In this document: piece by piece, positions 54,820 through 62,901 of the stretch
How positions within the stretch are numbered: the first letter of the stretch is position 1
Layout: the number at the start of each line of letters is the position of its first letter
Source of the DNA: Paenibacillus xylanexedens
Lineage (GTDB): Bacteria > Bacillota > Bacilli > Paenibacillales > Paenibacillaceae
Reading direction: 5' to 3'
DNA length: 64,000 nt
Assembly: GCF_007680605.1 (NCBI RefSeq)
Contig: NZ_VEIO01000001.1
Location: 1,302,001 to 1,366,000 of the forward strand
Program-made: the position numbers and the translations under genes
Notes under the pieces: model-generated
Told to the model about the DNA's origin: nothing
Database searches by the model: none
What the model saw: the letters and a program-made list of their open reading frames with translations, nothing else

Positions 54820-56064
54820 GTGAAGTTGCTTCGGGATTTGCCGAGAAATCCGCGGTATTCCATTTTACTAGAACCGGTATGGGCCATTCCGGGAACGATT
54901 GTTTTATTTTACGCGCCTTTATATATGAAAGAAGCCGGTTTGTCCGACATTGAGATAGGTATCATTAATTCGGTAAATCTGTATTTTGCCTTCGTTTTTC
55001 AGTTGTTTGCAGGGTCGGTAACCAACAAGCTGGGACGTAAACGAACGACCCTGATCTTTGATTTACTCGCCTGGAGTGTCCCCATGTTGATCTGGGCATT
55101 CTCTCAAAATTTCTGGCTGTTCCTCATCGCTTATTTGCTCAATGCGACATCAAAGTTTGTCACCGTGTCTTTCAATTGTCTGATTATTGAAGACGTGGAA
55201 GAACATAAACGATCCAAAGTGTTCGCCATGTTGAACATGATTATTACCGGTGCAGGAGTGCTTACGCCGATTGCGGGGGTTGTAATTGCAGACTTTGGCA
55301 TCGCGCCTACGCTGGCAAGCATTTATTTTGTGGGCGGGTTGCTGATGACAGCGATGTTTTTTATTCGAAACCGATACACGGAAGAGACGGAGGTTGGCAA
55401 GGAGCTAATGGGCATACACAGCAAAACGCATGTATTTCGCAGCCTTGTCACCAGCCTTCGTCTGTTTGGGCGGTCGTTTTACAAGCGCAGGCTGTTTCCG
55501 ATCATTTTAATTACTGTATTGTCCAATCTGGTACTGCAGTTGAACTTCTTTCAGGTCATTTATTTTAAGGAGCAGTTAAGCTTTGGTGATCGAGTTATTT
55601 CATTTATTCCGGTCGTGACAGCGGTTACCGTCATGCTGTTATATCTTGTTGTTCTTCCCCGCTTGAAGCGGAGATCGGAAGAGAAGTATGTCAGCTTTTC
55701 CATTGTTCTCAGTACCGCGGGTGCAGTGTTATTTCTTCTGATTCCGGCCGGTAATATAACGATGCTGTTTCTCACCCTTGTTGTACTTGCTGCGGGGAAC
55801 TTCATTCTGCAAACGTACCGTGATTCATTACTGATGAACCGACTGGGCACGCATGAGAAGGCGGACATGTTCTCGGCTGTACAGACGGTTATGACGTTAA
55901 CAGCAATACCTTCGGGGTATCTGACCGGATTGCTGTATCATTACCATCCGGTTCTTCTGTTCGGCGTTATTCTTGCACTGTATATTTTCTTGATGCTTAT
56001 CATGCTGTTTTTACATGATCCACAGCAACGCCCCCAAGTGACGGATTCTTACAATAATATGTAG
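54820..56064 (+). CDS. MFS transporter of the six-gene cluster
   Basis: A 12-segment MFS protein of 414 residues with the TM2-3 motif GSVTNKLGRKRTTL. It probably exports the cluster product, though import is not excluded. The start is GTG 54820, which has GAAGGGA 6 bases upstream; the in-frame GTG 54748 has no site. The gap to the upstream dehydrogenase gene (132 bases) holds no terminator. Confidence 0.82.
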   Translation: MKLLRDLPRNPRYSILLEPVWAIPGTIVLFYAPLYMKEAGLSDIEIGIINSVNLYFAFVFQLFAGSVTNKLGRKRTTLIFDLLAWSVPMLIWAFSQNFWLFLIAYLLNATSKFVTVSFNCLIIEDVEEHKRSKVFAMLNMIITGAGVLTPIAGVVIADFGIAPTLASIYFVGGLLMTAMFFIRNRYTEETEVGKELMGIHSKTHVFRSLVTSLRLFGRSFYKRRLFPIILITVLSNLVLQLNFFQVIYFKEQLSFGDRVISFIPVVTAVTVMLLYLVVLPRLKRRSEEKYVSFSIVLSTAGAVLFLLIPAGNITMLFLTLVVLAAGNFILQTYRDSLLMNRLGTHEKADMFSAVQTVMTLTAIPSGYLTGLLYHYHPVLLFGVILALYIFLMLIMLFLHDPQQRPQVTDSYNNM

Positions 56065-56143
56065 AAGAAGGGCTTTTCTGTATATTGCCGAATATATAAA
56101 ACGGTAAATTACAGTAAGCAAGCACAATCCTTGGGAGGTTGGA

Positions 56144-56737
56144 ATGATGAATGTACTAACAACAGAAGCAAGGGAAAAACTGAGCTGGATCAATGAGCCG
56201 CACAACTGGTCATATACAGATCAAGGCGGCCTGATCGTAGAGGCGCAAGCTGATTCGGATTTCTTCCAAGACCCGGCAGGCAAGCATATTCGAGCAACTG
56301 CACCGTTCTTGTCGATGTCCGTGGCTGGTGATTTCGAGATGACCACACAGCTGAAGGTAGAGATGAAGCATCAATATGATTCCGGTTGTTTGATGGTAAT
56401 GCTCGACGAACGTAACTGGTGCAAACTCTGTTTTGAATATGATGGTAAAGCAGCAACCATCGTATCTGTCGTTACGCGGGATGGATCATCCGATGATTGT
56501 AACTCGTTAGAGGTGCCTGTGTCAGATCCTTACCTGCGCATACGAAAAGTGGAGGGATGTCTATCCTTCTTTTACTCTCCCGATGGGGAAGAATGGAAGT
56601 TAATTCGATACTTTGGCATGCCGATGGATGGAGAGCTTCGAGCTGGAGTTGTTGCTCAGTCACCGACCGGCACGGGTTGCACTTGCCACTTTTTATCCGT
56701 AAGCATGACCCAGCCGGATTTGACCGCACGCTTCTGA
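56144..56737 (+). CDS. DUF1349 protein (concanavalin-like fold)
   Basis: A 197-residue protein. FEMTTQLKVEMKHQYDSGCLMVM followed by WCKLCFEYDGK and a YSPDGEEWKLIRYF region match DUF1349, a beta-sandwich related to glycosidase carbohydrate domains. There is no signal peptide. Its role is unknown; carbohydrate binding is inferred from fold. GGGAGG precedes tandem ATGs at 56144 and 56147. Confidence 0.82.
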   Translation: MMNVLTTEAREKLSWINEPHNWSYTDQGGLIVEAQADSDFFQDPAGKHIRATAPFLSMSVAGDFEMTTQLKVEMKHQYDSGCLMVMLDERNWCKLCFEYDGKAATIVSVVTRDGSSDDCNSLEVPVSDPYLRIRKVEGCLSFFYSPDGEEWKLIRYFGMPMDGELRAGVVAQSPTGTGCTCHFLSVSMTQPDLTARF

Positions 56738-56779
56738 TCCGTTTCTCCAGCGATGGATGAGAGAGAGAGGAATAGAACA

Positions 56780-57421
56780 ATGGTACACAAGTTAAAAGCA
56801 TTTATATTTGATTTTGACGGCCTGATTGTCGATACAGAAACGCCTTGGTATTACGCTTTTCGTGATATCTATGAAGAACATGGTGTGGAGCTGGGGCTTG
56901 AGCTTTGGTCTAAGAACATAGGCACCTCCTTCGAGGAATTTCATCCGTATCGATATCTGGAGCAGATGTTGCAAAAAGAGATTAATCATGAGCAAATCCG
57001 CTTGCTCTCTGAACAGAAGTACGAAGCATATTTGGGACAAGCAAGCATACTCCCGGGCGTACTTGAATTGCTGGACGCTGCCCGGGAGAAGGGAATTCGG
57101 CTTGCGGTTGCTTCGAGCTCCACTCGTGATTGGGTACACGGGTACTTGCAAAAGCTTGGGTTGTTTGATTATTTTGAAGTCATTCATACTTCGGATGATG
57201 TGAAGCGGGTGAAGCCTGACCCGGAACTGTACTTACTGACTTTACAGAAACTTGGTGTGGAGGCAGATGAAGCGATTGTGTTTGAAGACTCTCCGAACGG
57301 ACTAAAGGCAGCAAATGCCGCAAATATCCGTTGTTATATCGTGCCGAACGAGGTAACACGCGGTTTGGAATTCACCATGCATGAACGGCGGTTATCCTCG
57401 TTGGCCGAGATGAAGATATAA
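56780..57421 (+). CDS. HAD-family phosphatase / phosphoglucomutase-like
   Basis: A 213-residue HAD enzyme with motif I FDFDGLIVDTE, motif II VASSSTRDW, motif III lysine in RVKPDPELY, and motif IV EDSPNGLKAA. This wording is typical of subfamily I sugar phosphatases and beta-phosphoglucomutases. In this cluster it could dephosphorylate a sugar-phosphate intermediate. ATG 56780 has AGAGGAA upstream. It is the last gene of the set and converges on an AraC gene. Confidence 0.87.
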   Translation: MVHKLKAFIFDFDGLIVDTETPWYYAFRDIYEEHGVELGLELWSKNIGTSFEEFHPYRYLEQMLQKEINHEQIRLLSEQKYEAYLGQASILPGVLELLDAAREKGIRLAVASSSTRDWVHGYLQKLGLFDYFEVIHTSDDVKRVKPDPELYLLTLQKLGVEADEAIVFEDSPNGLKAANAANIRCYIVPNEVTRGLEFTMHERRLSSLAEMKI

Positions 57422-57465
57422 TTCCTGTACCTCTAATTACTCGTATCTCATACCGAATACCTTTT

Positions 57466-58281
57466 TTATCTCTTAAACTTCTTGCGCAGTTCAATGGGTG
57501 AGATGCCTTCGTATTTTTTGAATACGGAGCCGAAATAACTGGCACTGTTAAAACCGACTGCTTTTGCAATCTCATGTGCGGTGATATCCTCTTGTTGCAC
57601 AAGCATTTCCTTGGCCTTAAGCAAGCGATAGCGAACCAGGTAATCGAGTGGAGTCATATGGAACTCTTTTTTAAAGATGCGGTTCAGATGTTGCTCGGTC
57701 ACATTCATCTGATCCGCGAGTAGGGAGAGGGAGAGATCCCGTTGATAGTTTTCTTTGATAAAAGCAACAAGCTCTGTCAGACGTAGCCGAGCCTCAGAGC
57801 GCTCAACGTTGCTGTAGCGTTCACTCTCAAGAGTTAAACGAACCAAAAGAGTATAGAGCAGCGTAGAACCGTGCCAGATGTAATCCTTGTGACGGGACTG
57901 TAGCGCCAGTGTGATCTCACGTAGCAGAAGGCCAAGTATGCCGTCTGGTTTGAAGGTGCGTAGTTCCCCGATCTGCAAGGAGTGCAGGAAACGCGGCAAA
58001 ATGTAGCCATTAAACGACAAACAATCAAACTGCAATGTGTTACTTGAATTGTTATAACGGTAGGGTACCTGTGGAAACATGATAAGCGCTGTTCCTTTCC
58101 GAACAGAAAACTCAAGATTTTTGGCTGCGATTCTCCCTGTTCCGCCGATGCATTGTACAATGGTGTAATCCCGTGAATGGTCGCTCCAATCCATTAATTC
58201 ATTAACGGTCAACCGGTTTTGCCCAGTAATGATGAGAGGCATATCGGGCACCAGCAGATTTCCCATGTTAGGTTTCGGCAT
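57466..58281 (-). CDS. AraC-family regulator with cupin domain
   Basis: A 271-residue protein. The N-terminal cupin (NLEFSVRKGTALIMFPQVPY) is followed by a double helix-turn-helix (LSLSLLADQMNVTEQHLNRI, then VGFNSASYFGSVFKKYEGIS). It converges on the cluster gene at 56780, with 44 bases between, and diverges from the flavoprotein gene at 58510. Either could be its target. Confidence 0.88.
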   Translation of the reverse strand: MPKPNMGNLLVPDMPLIITGQNRLTVNELMDWSDHSRDYTIVQCIGGTGRIAAKNLEFSVRKGTALIMFPQVPYRYNNSSNTLQFDCLSFNGYILPRFLHSLQIGELRTFKPDGILGLLLREITLALQSRHKDYIWHGSTLLYTLLVRLTLESERYSNVERSEARLRLTELVAFIKENYQRDLSLSLLADQMNVTEQHLNRIFKKEFHMTPLDYLVRYRLLKAKEMLVQQEDITAHEIAKAVGFNSASYFGSVFKKYEGISPIELRKKFKR

Positions 58282-58509
58282 CGTTGAATAATTCCTCTTT
58301 TCGTTAAAAGGTCTTGTGCGCAGGTAGCATGATTAGAGCATGAAAGAAACCTATATAGAATTATATTACATAAATGTAATTATTTTAAATTCGTTAACAT
58401 TTCAACAATGTATTTTTCCGAAAACGGTATCTGTGTGACTCAGCTTGCCAACAGAATGTCAAAAAGGGTACGCTATATAGATGAATGGACGAAGGAAAGG
58501 AATACTCGT

Positions 58510-59643
58510 ATGAAAAAAGTCATCGTAGTCGGAGCGGGAATATTAGGAGCATCAACAGCCTATCATTTAGCAAAATCAGGAGCAGAAGTATTGCTTATCG
58601 ATCGGAAAGATGCAGGGCAGGCCACGGATGCGGCTGCTGGTATCATCTGTCCTTGGTTGTCCCAACGTCGGAATCAGGATTGGTATCAGCTAGCCAAGGC
58701 AGGTGCTCGTTATTACCCTGAGCTTATAACTGAATTAGAACGTACTGGGGAAACCGAGACGGGGTATGCACAGACAGGCGCACTCAGTATACATACCGAT
58801 CTGGATAAGATTAAAAAAATGGCAGAGCGGGCGAAGCTGCGCAGGGAAGATGCACCTGAGATTGGAACAATCACATGTCTCGACGAAAAAGAAACCCGTG
58901 AACGTTTTCCTTTACTTGGGGAAGGTTATTCATCTGTACACATTAGCGGCGCTGCTCGTGTGGATGGAAGAGCGCTGCGTGACGCGCTGATCCGCTCTGC
59001 ACAGCGGCACGGGGCTCGTCTGATTAAAGGAGAAGCCGTGTTGCTCTATGAGGACGGGCAAGTAACTGGCGCCAAGGTGCAATCGGAGCAATATGTCGCG
59101 GATCGGGTGGTCGTGTGTGCAGGAGCGTGGGCGAATGAGTTCATGAAACCACTGGGGATTCATTTTAACGTCCATTATCAGAAGGGTCAGATTGTGCACT
59201 TGCGTACTTCTAATCAGCAAAATACAGAAGAGTGGCCTGTGATCATGCCGCCTACGGATCAGTATTTACTTGCGTTTGCAGAACAGAAAATAGTTATTGG
59301 CGCTACGCATGAAAATGATGTCGACGGTTACGATACACGAATTACTGCCGGAGGTATGCAGGAAGTGTTGAACAAGGGACTAGAGCTGGCACCTGAGCTT
59401 GCAGACAGCTCACTGGATGAGGTTCGTGTAGGTTTTCGCCCGTTCACCCCGGGATTTTTGCCCGTCATGGGACATGTCCCGGGATGGTCAGGTTTGATTA
59501 CAGCTAATGGATTGGGTGCTTCTGGTCTAACCATGGGGCCTTATATTGGTAGTCAGCTTGCCAAATTGGCATTAGACATGGCACCGGATATCAAGATGGA
59601 TGCGTATAATGTAAGTAAAGCGATCGAGTCAAAGGCAGAATAA
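58510..59643 (+). CDS. FAD-dependent oxidoreductase (DAO family; glycine oxidase / DadA-like)
   Basis: A 377-residue flavoprotein with the FAD motif VVGAGILGASTAYHLA and a final motif NGLGASGLTMGP. The wording is closest to the D-amino-acid oxidase fold (DadA, ThiO). Such enzymes oxidise amino acids or secondary amines. ATG 58510 has AAAGGAA upstream; the ORF to 58408 is open but lacks a site. It is followed after 24 bases by a coiled-coil protein gene. Confidence 0.85.
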   Translation: MKKVIVVGAGILGASTAYHLAKSGAEVLLIDRKDAGQATDAAAGIICPWLSQRRNQDWYQLAKAGARYYPELITELERTGETETGYAQTGALSIHTDLDKIKKMAERAKLRREDAPEIGTITCLDEKETRERFPLLGEGYSSVHISGAARVDGRALRDALIRSAQRHGARLIKGEAVLLYEDGQVTGAKVQSEQYVADRVVVCAGAWANEFMKPLGIHFNVHYQKGQIVHLRTSNQQNTEEWPVIMPPTDQYLLAFAEQKIVIGATHENDVDGYDTRITAGGMQEVLNKGLELAPELADSSLDEVRVGFRPFTPGFLPVMGHVPGWSGLITANGLGASGLTMGPYIGSQLAKLALDMAPDIKMDAYNVSKAIESKAE

Positions 59644-59667
59644 CAGTTGCATGAATGAGGTGAGCAA

Positions 59668-59964
59668 ATGACGTATTCACAGCGTTTATCAGGCGGAGCA
59701 AGCCTGTCCGAAGTATTGTATCTGGAACAGCAGATTGATCAAATAAAAGAAGAGCACGTTGTAGCTGTTGAAGAACTGAAGCGGTGTGAACAAGAATGGA
59801 CTCAAGCTCAGATCAATTCTGAAGCCCCTGAGACAGAAGCAGTCGCAGAGAACGAACAGACAAAAGTTTTACAGAAAAAGATTGCTGACGCGAAAGAACA
59901 GGTGAATATGCTGTCAACTCGGCTTGAAGAGCTGGAGAATACACTGGATGAACTCGTGGATTAG
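59668..59964 (+). CDS. Small coiled-coil protein, not recognised
   Basis: A 98-residue acidic protein. Two heptad-like helices are evident (about 15-50 and 64-98), with a Glu-rich middle that may be a linker. There is no membrane segment. GAGGTGAG precedes the ATG. It lies between the flavoprotein and a GNAT gene with short spacers (24 and 46 bases) and is likely in one transcript with them. Confidence 0.7.
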   Translation: MTYSQRLSGGASLSEVLYLEQQIDQIKEEHVVAVEELKRCEQEWTQAQINSEAPETEAVAENEQTKVLQKKIADAKEQVNMLSTRLEELENTLDELVD

Positions 59965-60010
59965 GTCGTTTTCAGATGACTTGAACTGAATATCTAAGGA
60001 GTAACTTGAG

Positions 60011-60571
60011 ATGAAATATGAGGCGGAACGAATTTATATCAGAGCTTGGACGTTAGAAGATGCTGGACTGCTTCAGGAGTTTCAGTTGGGCAACAGAGAG
60101 GAAATAGAGAGGACTTCGGCTGGTCATCGAAATGAAGCATTTTATAGTCTGGATGGACAGAGCCGTCTGATTGAAAAATGGCTTGAGCTTAGAAAAGAAG
60201 GAAAACGACATTCTTTTGGCATTTTTCTTAAAGATACCGATGAACTGGTGGGCGAAATCTCATTATTTCGAATTGAATTGAATGGTGCGGAAAAATGGGT
60301 CATTGGTTATGCAACAGATCGGCAACACCACGGTAAAGGATATATGAGCGAAGCGTTAAAACGTGTGCTTCAATATGCCAAACATGAGATGAACATTACA
60401 CAAGTTGAAGCGGGTGCTGTTCCAGACAACATAGGCTCCATCCGAGTGCTTTTGAAAGCAGGCTTCCAGGAAAGTGGCACACATGATGTACCTATTCAGG
60501 GAGTCATGAAAAAACATACGATGTTCACGATATCTCTGACGGATGTGGAAGAAGGAAAAAGCATCGAATGA
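60011..60571 (+). CDS. GNAT acetyltransferase (RimJ/RimL-like)
   Basis: A 186-residue protein starting IYIRAWTLEDAGLLQEFQ with an acetyl-CoA loop QHHGKGYMSEALKRVLQYA and NIGSIRVLLKAGFQESGT, the layout of RimJ/RimL-type GNATs. These act on N-termini of proteins or on small amines. The substrate is unknown. Confidence 0.85.
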   Translation: MKYEAERIYIRAWTLEDAGLLQEFQLGNREEIERTSAGHRNEAFYSLDGQSRLIEKWLELRKEGKRHSFGIFLKDTDELVGEISLFRIELNGAEKWVIGYATDRQHHGKGYMSEALKRVLQYAKHEMNITQVEAGAVPDNIGSIRVLLKAGFQESGTHDVPIQGVMKKHTMFTISLTDVEEGKSIE

Positions 60572-60658
60572 GATTGCAAAGATTGAGGACTCACTAAATT
60601 AACGAACTGGCGATATAAATGCATAACAATTCGTATAATGTTGCCGAAGGAGAAGCAT

Positions 60659-61336
60659 ATGGCTACCATATTAGTTGCAGACGATGATGCGAATATTCGT
60701 GAGCTTGTCTGTTTGTTTTTACGAAATGACGGATTCGATACCGTAGAGGCTGTGGACGGCCATCAGGCGCTCACGCTGTACAAGGAACGCTCGATTGATC
60801 TGGTGGTACTGGATATTATGATGCCAGTGATGGACGGGTGGGCTTTGTGCAGAGAATTGAGACAATTAAACGCGGATCTTCCCTTACTTATGTTGACCGC
60901 AAGAGGGGAGACATGGGAGAAAGTAAAAGGTTTTGAGCTTGGAACAGACGATTATTTAACGAAACCGTTTGACCCTCTGGAGCTAACTGTACGTGTGAAA
61001 GCTCTGCTAAAACGATACAAGATTGGTTCCACACATATGATTCAGTTTGGGAACGTCACACTGGATCGTCAGAGTTACAAAGTTATTCTGGGCACAGAGT
61101 CGTTAACTCTGCCACTCAAGGAATTCGAATTGTTATACAAGCTGGCCGGAACACCGGGACAGGTCTATACACGAGAGCAATTGATCGATCAGATCTGGGG
61201 TCTGGATTACACAGGGGATGATCGGACAGTGGACGTACATATCAAACGTTTGCGTGAACGCTTTGCGACGACGCCTGATTTTCAGATTGAAACGGTTCGT
61301 GGTTTAGGATATCGGTTAGAGGTCAAGCATGATTAA
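60659..61336 (+). CDS. OmpR-family response regulator, HssR-like
   Basis: A 225-residue regulator with receiver Asp52 (VVLDIMMPVMDG), Thr in LMLTARG, Lys in LTKPFDP, and a C-terminal winged helix (TREQLIDQIWGLDYTGDDRT). The wording of the DNA-binding half closely follows what I recall of HssR of Staphylococcus, the heme-responsive regulator. ATG 60659 has AAGGAG 7 bases upstream. It overlaps the kinase gene. No hrtAB genes follow, so the ligand could differ. Confidence 0.88.
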   Translation: MATILVADDDANIRELVCLFLRNDGFDTVEAVDGHQALTLYKERSIDLVVLDIMMPVMDGWALCRELRQLNADLPLLMLTARGETWEKVKGFELGTDDYLTKPFDPLELTVRVKALLKRYKIGSTHMIQFGNVTLDRQSYKVILGTESLTLPLKEFELLYKLAGTPGQVYTREQLIDQIWGLDYTGDDRTVDVHIKRLRERFATTPDFQIETVRGLGYRLEVKHD

Positions 61337-62699
61337 GTCTTTGTATATACGGGTCGTTGTGACTTTCCTTGTGTCTGTAATTGCGGGGACTGTGATTGCA
61401 TTTCTCTTGTCCACCTGGATTTTTGAAGATCAGCTCAATGAAAATTCACATATCAATATACGTAACTTTGGTCAGGATGTTGTACAGATATATAAAACGC
61501 TGCCGCTATCCGAAGCGGATGCATTCGTGAACAAGATGAAGCAGCTCGATTTATATTATATTCGGATGTATGAGCCCTCAGGACAGTTCCAAACGTACGG
61601 GAAGGCTATAGATCATGAGCCGATTTCAGTGACGAAAGAGCAACTTCAGAAGGTACTGGGAGGAGCTGTCGTGGAGGCGAATCCGAATGGGTTAGGTACC
61701 GTTCTGCTGGGATTACCTGTTCCGACGTCGAATGGTACTCGAGCTATGTTTCTTGAAGCTCTTTCGCCGCCTGCAGCAACTGTTGTTATAAGGTGGGGTA
61801 CCATTTTTGCGTCCTCTTCCCTGATAGCTGGTAGTTTGATCATTTTGATTGCATCGATGTTCCTGGTAAGGCCGATCAAAACATTAACTCAGGCAACAAA
61901 ACGAATTGCAGCAGGAGACTTCAATGTGAAGTTGAATATCAAACAGTCCAGTGAATTGGGTACACTCGCACGAAGTTTTGAAGATATGATGAAGGATTTG
62001 CAACAACTGGAGCAGATGAGAAAAGAGTTTGTCGCCAACGTTTCACACGAAGTGCAATCACCGCTCACTTCCATCTCAGGATATGCTCAGGCGTTAATGA
62101 ATGTGGAGTTGCCAGATCGGGAACGGGCACGATATCTCGACATCATTATCTCGGAGGCAAAACGGTTGTCCAAAATGAGTGATAGCCTGCTAAAACTCAG
62201 TATGCTCGAATCACAATCCCATCAGCTACAGCTTGTGACACGTGACCTCGATGAACAGATCCGTAGGGTTATCGTTGCATTACAGCCCCAATGGGCTGCC
62301 CGTAATATACATTTTGAGCTTGATTTGCAGAAGGTTCAAGTCATCGCAGATCACGATCAGTTGAATCAGGTATGGACGAACATTCTCAGCAATGCGATTA
62401 AGTTCTCAGACGACAACAGTGAAATTTTAGTCAAAGTGCAACGAGATGTACGTAATGTAACGGTGTACATATCAGATCAGGGGATTGGAATTCCTCTCGA
62501 GGATCAAAAGCGTATATTTGAGCGTTTCTTTAAGTCGGATCGTTCCCATAGTCGGAAATATGATGGCAGCGGGATGGGGCTTGCAATAACCAAACAGATT
62601 GTGATGTTACATCAAGGAGATATCAGGGTAGAAAGTAAAATGGATCAAGGAACAACGTTTATCATCACGTTACCTGTCCATCAACGGCAGGATGACTAA
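61329..62699 (+). CDS. Membrane sensor histidine kinase, HssS-like
   Basis: A 456-residue kinase: TM1 about 10-30, an extracellular sensor of about 130 residues, TM2 near 160-182, a HAMP linker (RPIKTLTQATKRIAAGDF), the H-box NVSHEVQSPLTSI with H240, and the N, G1, F and G2 boxes of the ATPase domain (LSNAIKFSDD, SDQGIGIP, FERFFKSDRS, GSGMGLAI). The length matches HssS. It overlaps the regulator stop by 8 bases. Confidence 0.9.
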   Translation: MIKSLYIRVVVTFLVSVIAGTVIAFLLSTWIFEDQLNENSHINIRNFGQDVVQIYKTLPLSEADAFVNKMKQLDLYYIRMYEPSGQFQTYGKAIDHEPISVTKEQLQKVLGGAVVEANPNGLGTVLLGLPVPTSNGTRAMFLEALSPPAATVVIRWGTIFASSSLIAGSLIILIASMFLVRPIKTLTQATKRIAAGDFNVKLNIKQSSELGTLARSFEDMMKDLQQLEQMRKEFVANVSHEVQSPLTSISGYAQALMNVELPDRERARYLDIIISEAKRLSKMSDSLLKLSMLESQSHQLQLVTRDLDEQIRRVIVALQPQWAARNIHFELDLQKVQVIADHDQLNQVWTNILSNAIKFSDDNSEILVKVQRDVRNVTVYISDQGIGIPLEDQKRIFERFFKSDRSHSRKYDGSGMGLAITKQIVMLHQGDIRVESKMDQGTTFIITLPVHQRQDD

Positions 62700-62742
62700 C
62701 TCATCTGTGCTGGTTAATGAATCTCAGTTGATATAAACCTTC

Positions 62743-62792
62743 AATGCTACGTTTATGTACAAGTTCGCTTGTATGTGAAGTAGCATTTTTTT
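62743..62792 (+). terminator. Terminator after the two-component system
   Basis: AATGCTAC pairs with GTAGCATT, an inner ACAAG-TTCG-CTTGT extends the stem, and T7 follows. Confidence 0.75.
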
Positions 62793-62796
62793 GGTT

Positions 62797-62836
62797 GTTC
62801 ATGTTCCGTTCATACTCATGTCATGATGAGTACATT
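62797..62836 (+). promoter_or_regulatory. HssR-like direct repeat and promoter before serine hydrolase gene
   Basis: GTTCATGTT-CC-GTTCATACT (62797-62816) is a direct repeat. It differs at two positions from the HssR box that I recall, GTTCATATT-N2-GTTCATATT. A weak -35 (TTCATA) overlaps the second half, and TACATT (62831-62836) is a possible -10. This fits activation by the adjacent regulator. Confidence 0.6.
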
Positions 62837-62901
62837 TGGCTTGATTAATCTTGTATTAGAACTAGCGGTAAGATAATAAACAAAACCAGGAGGAGATGTG
62901 A

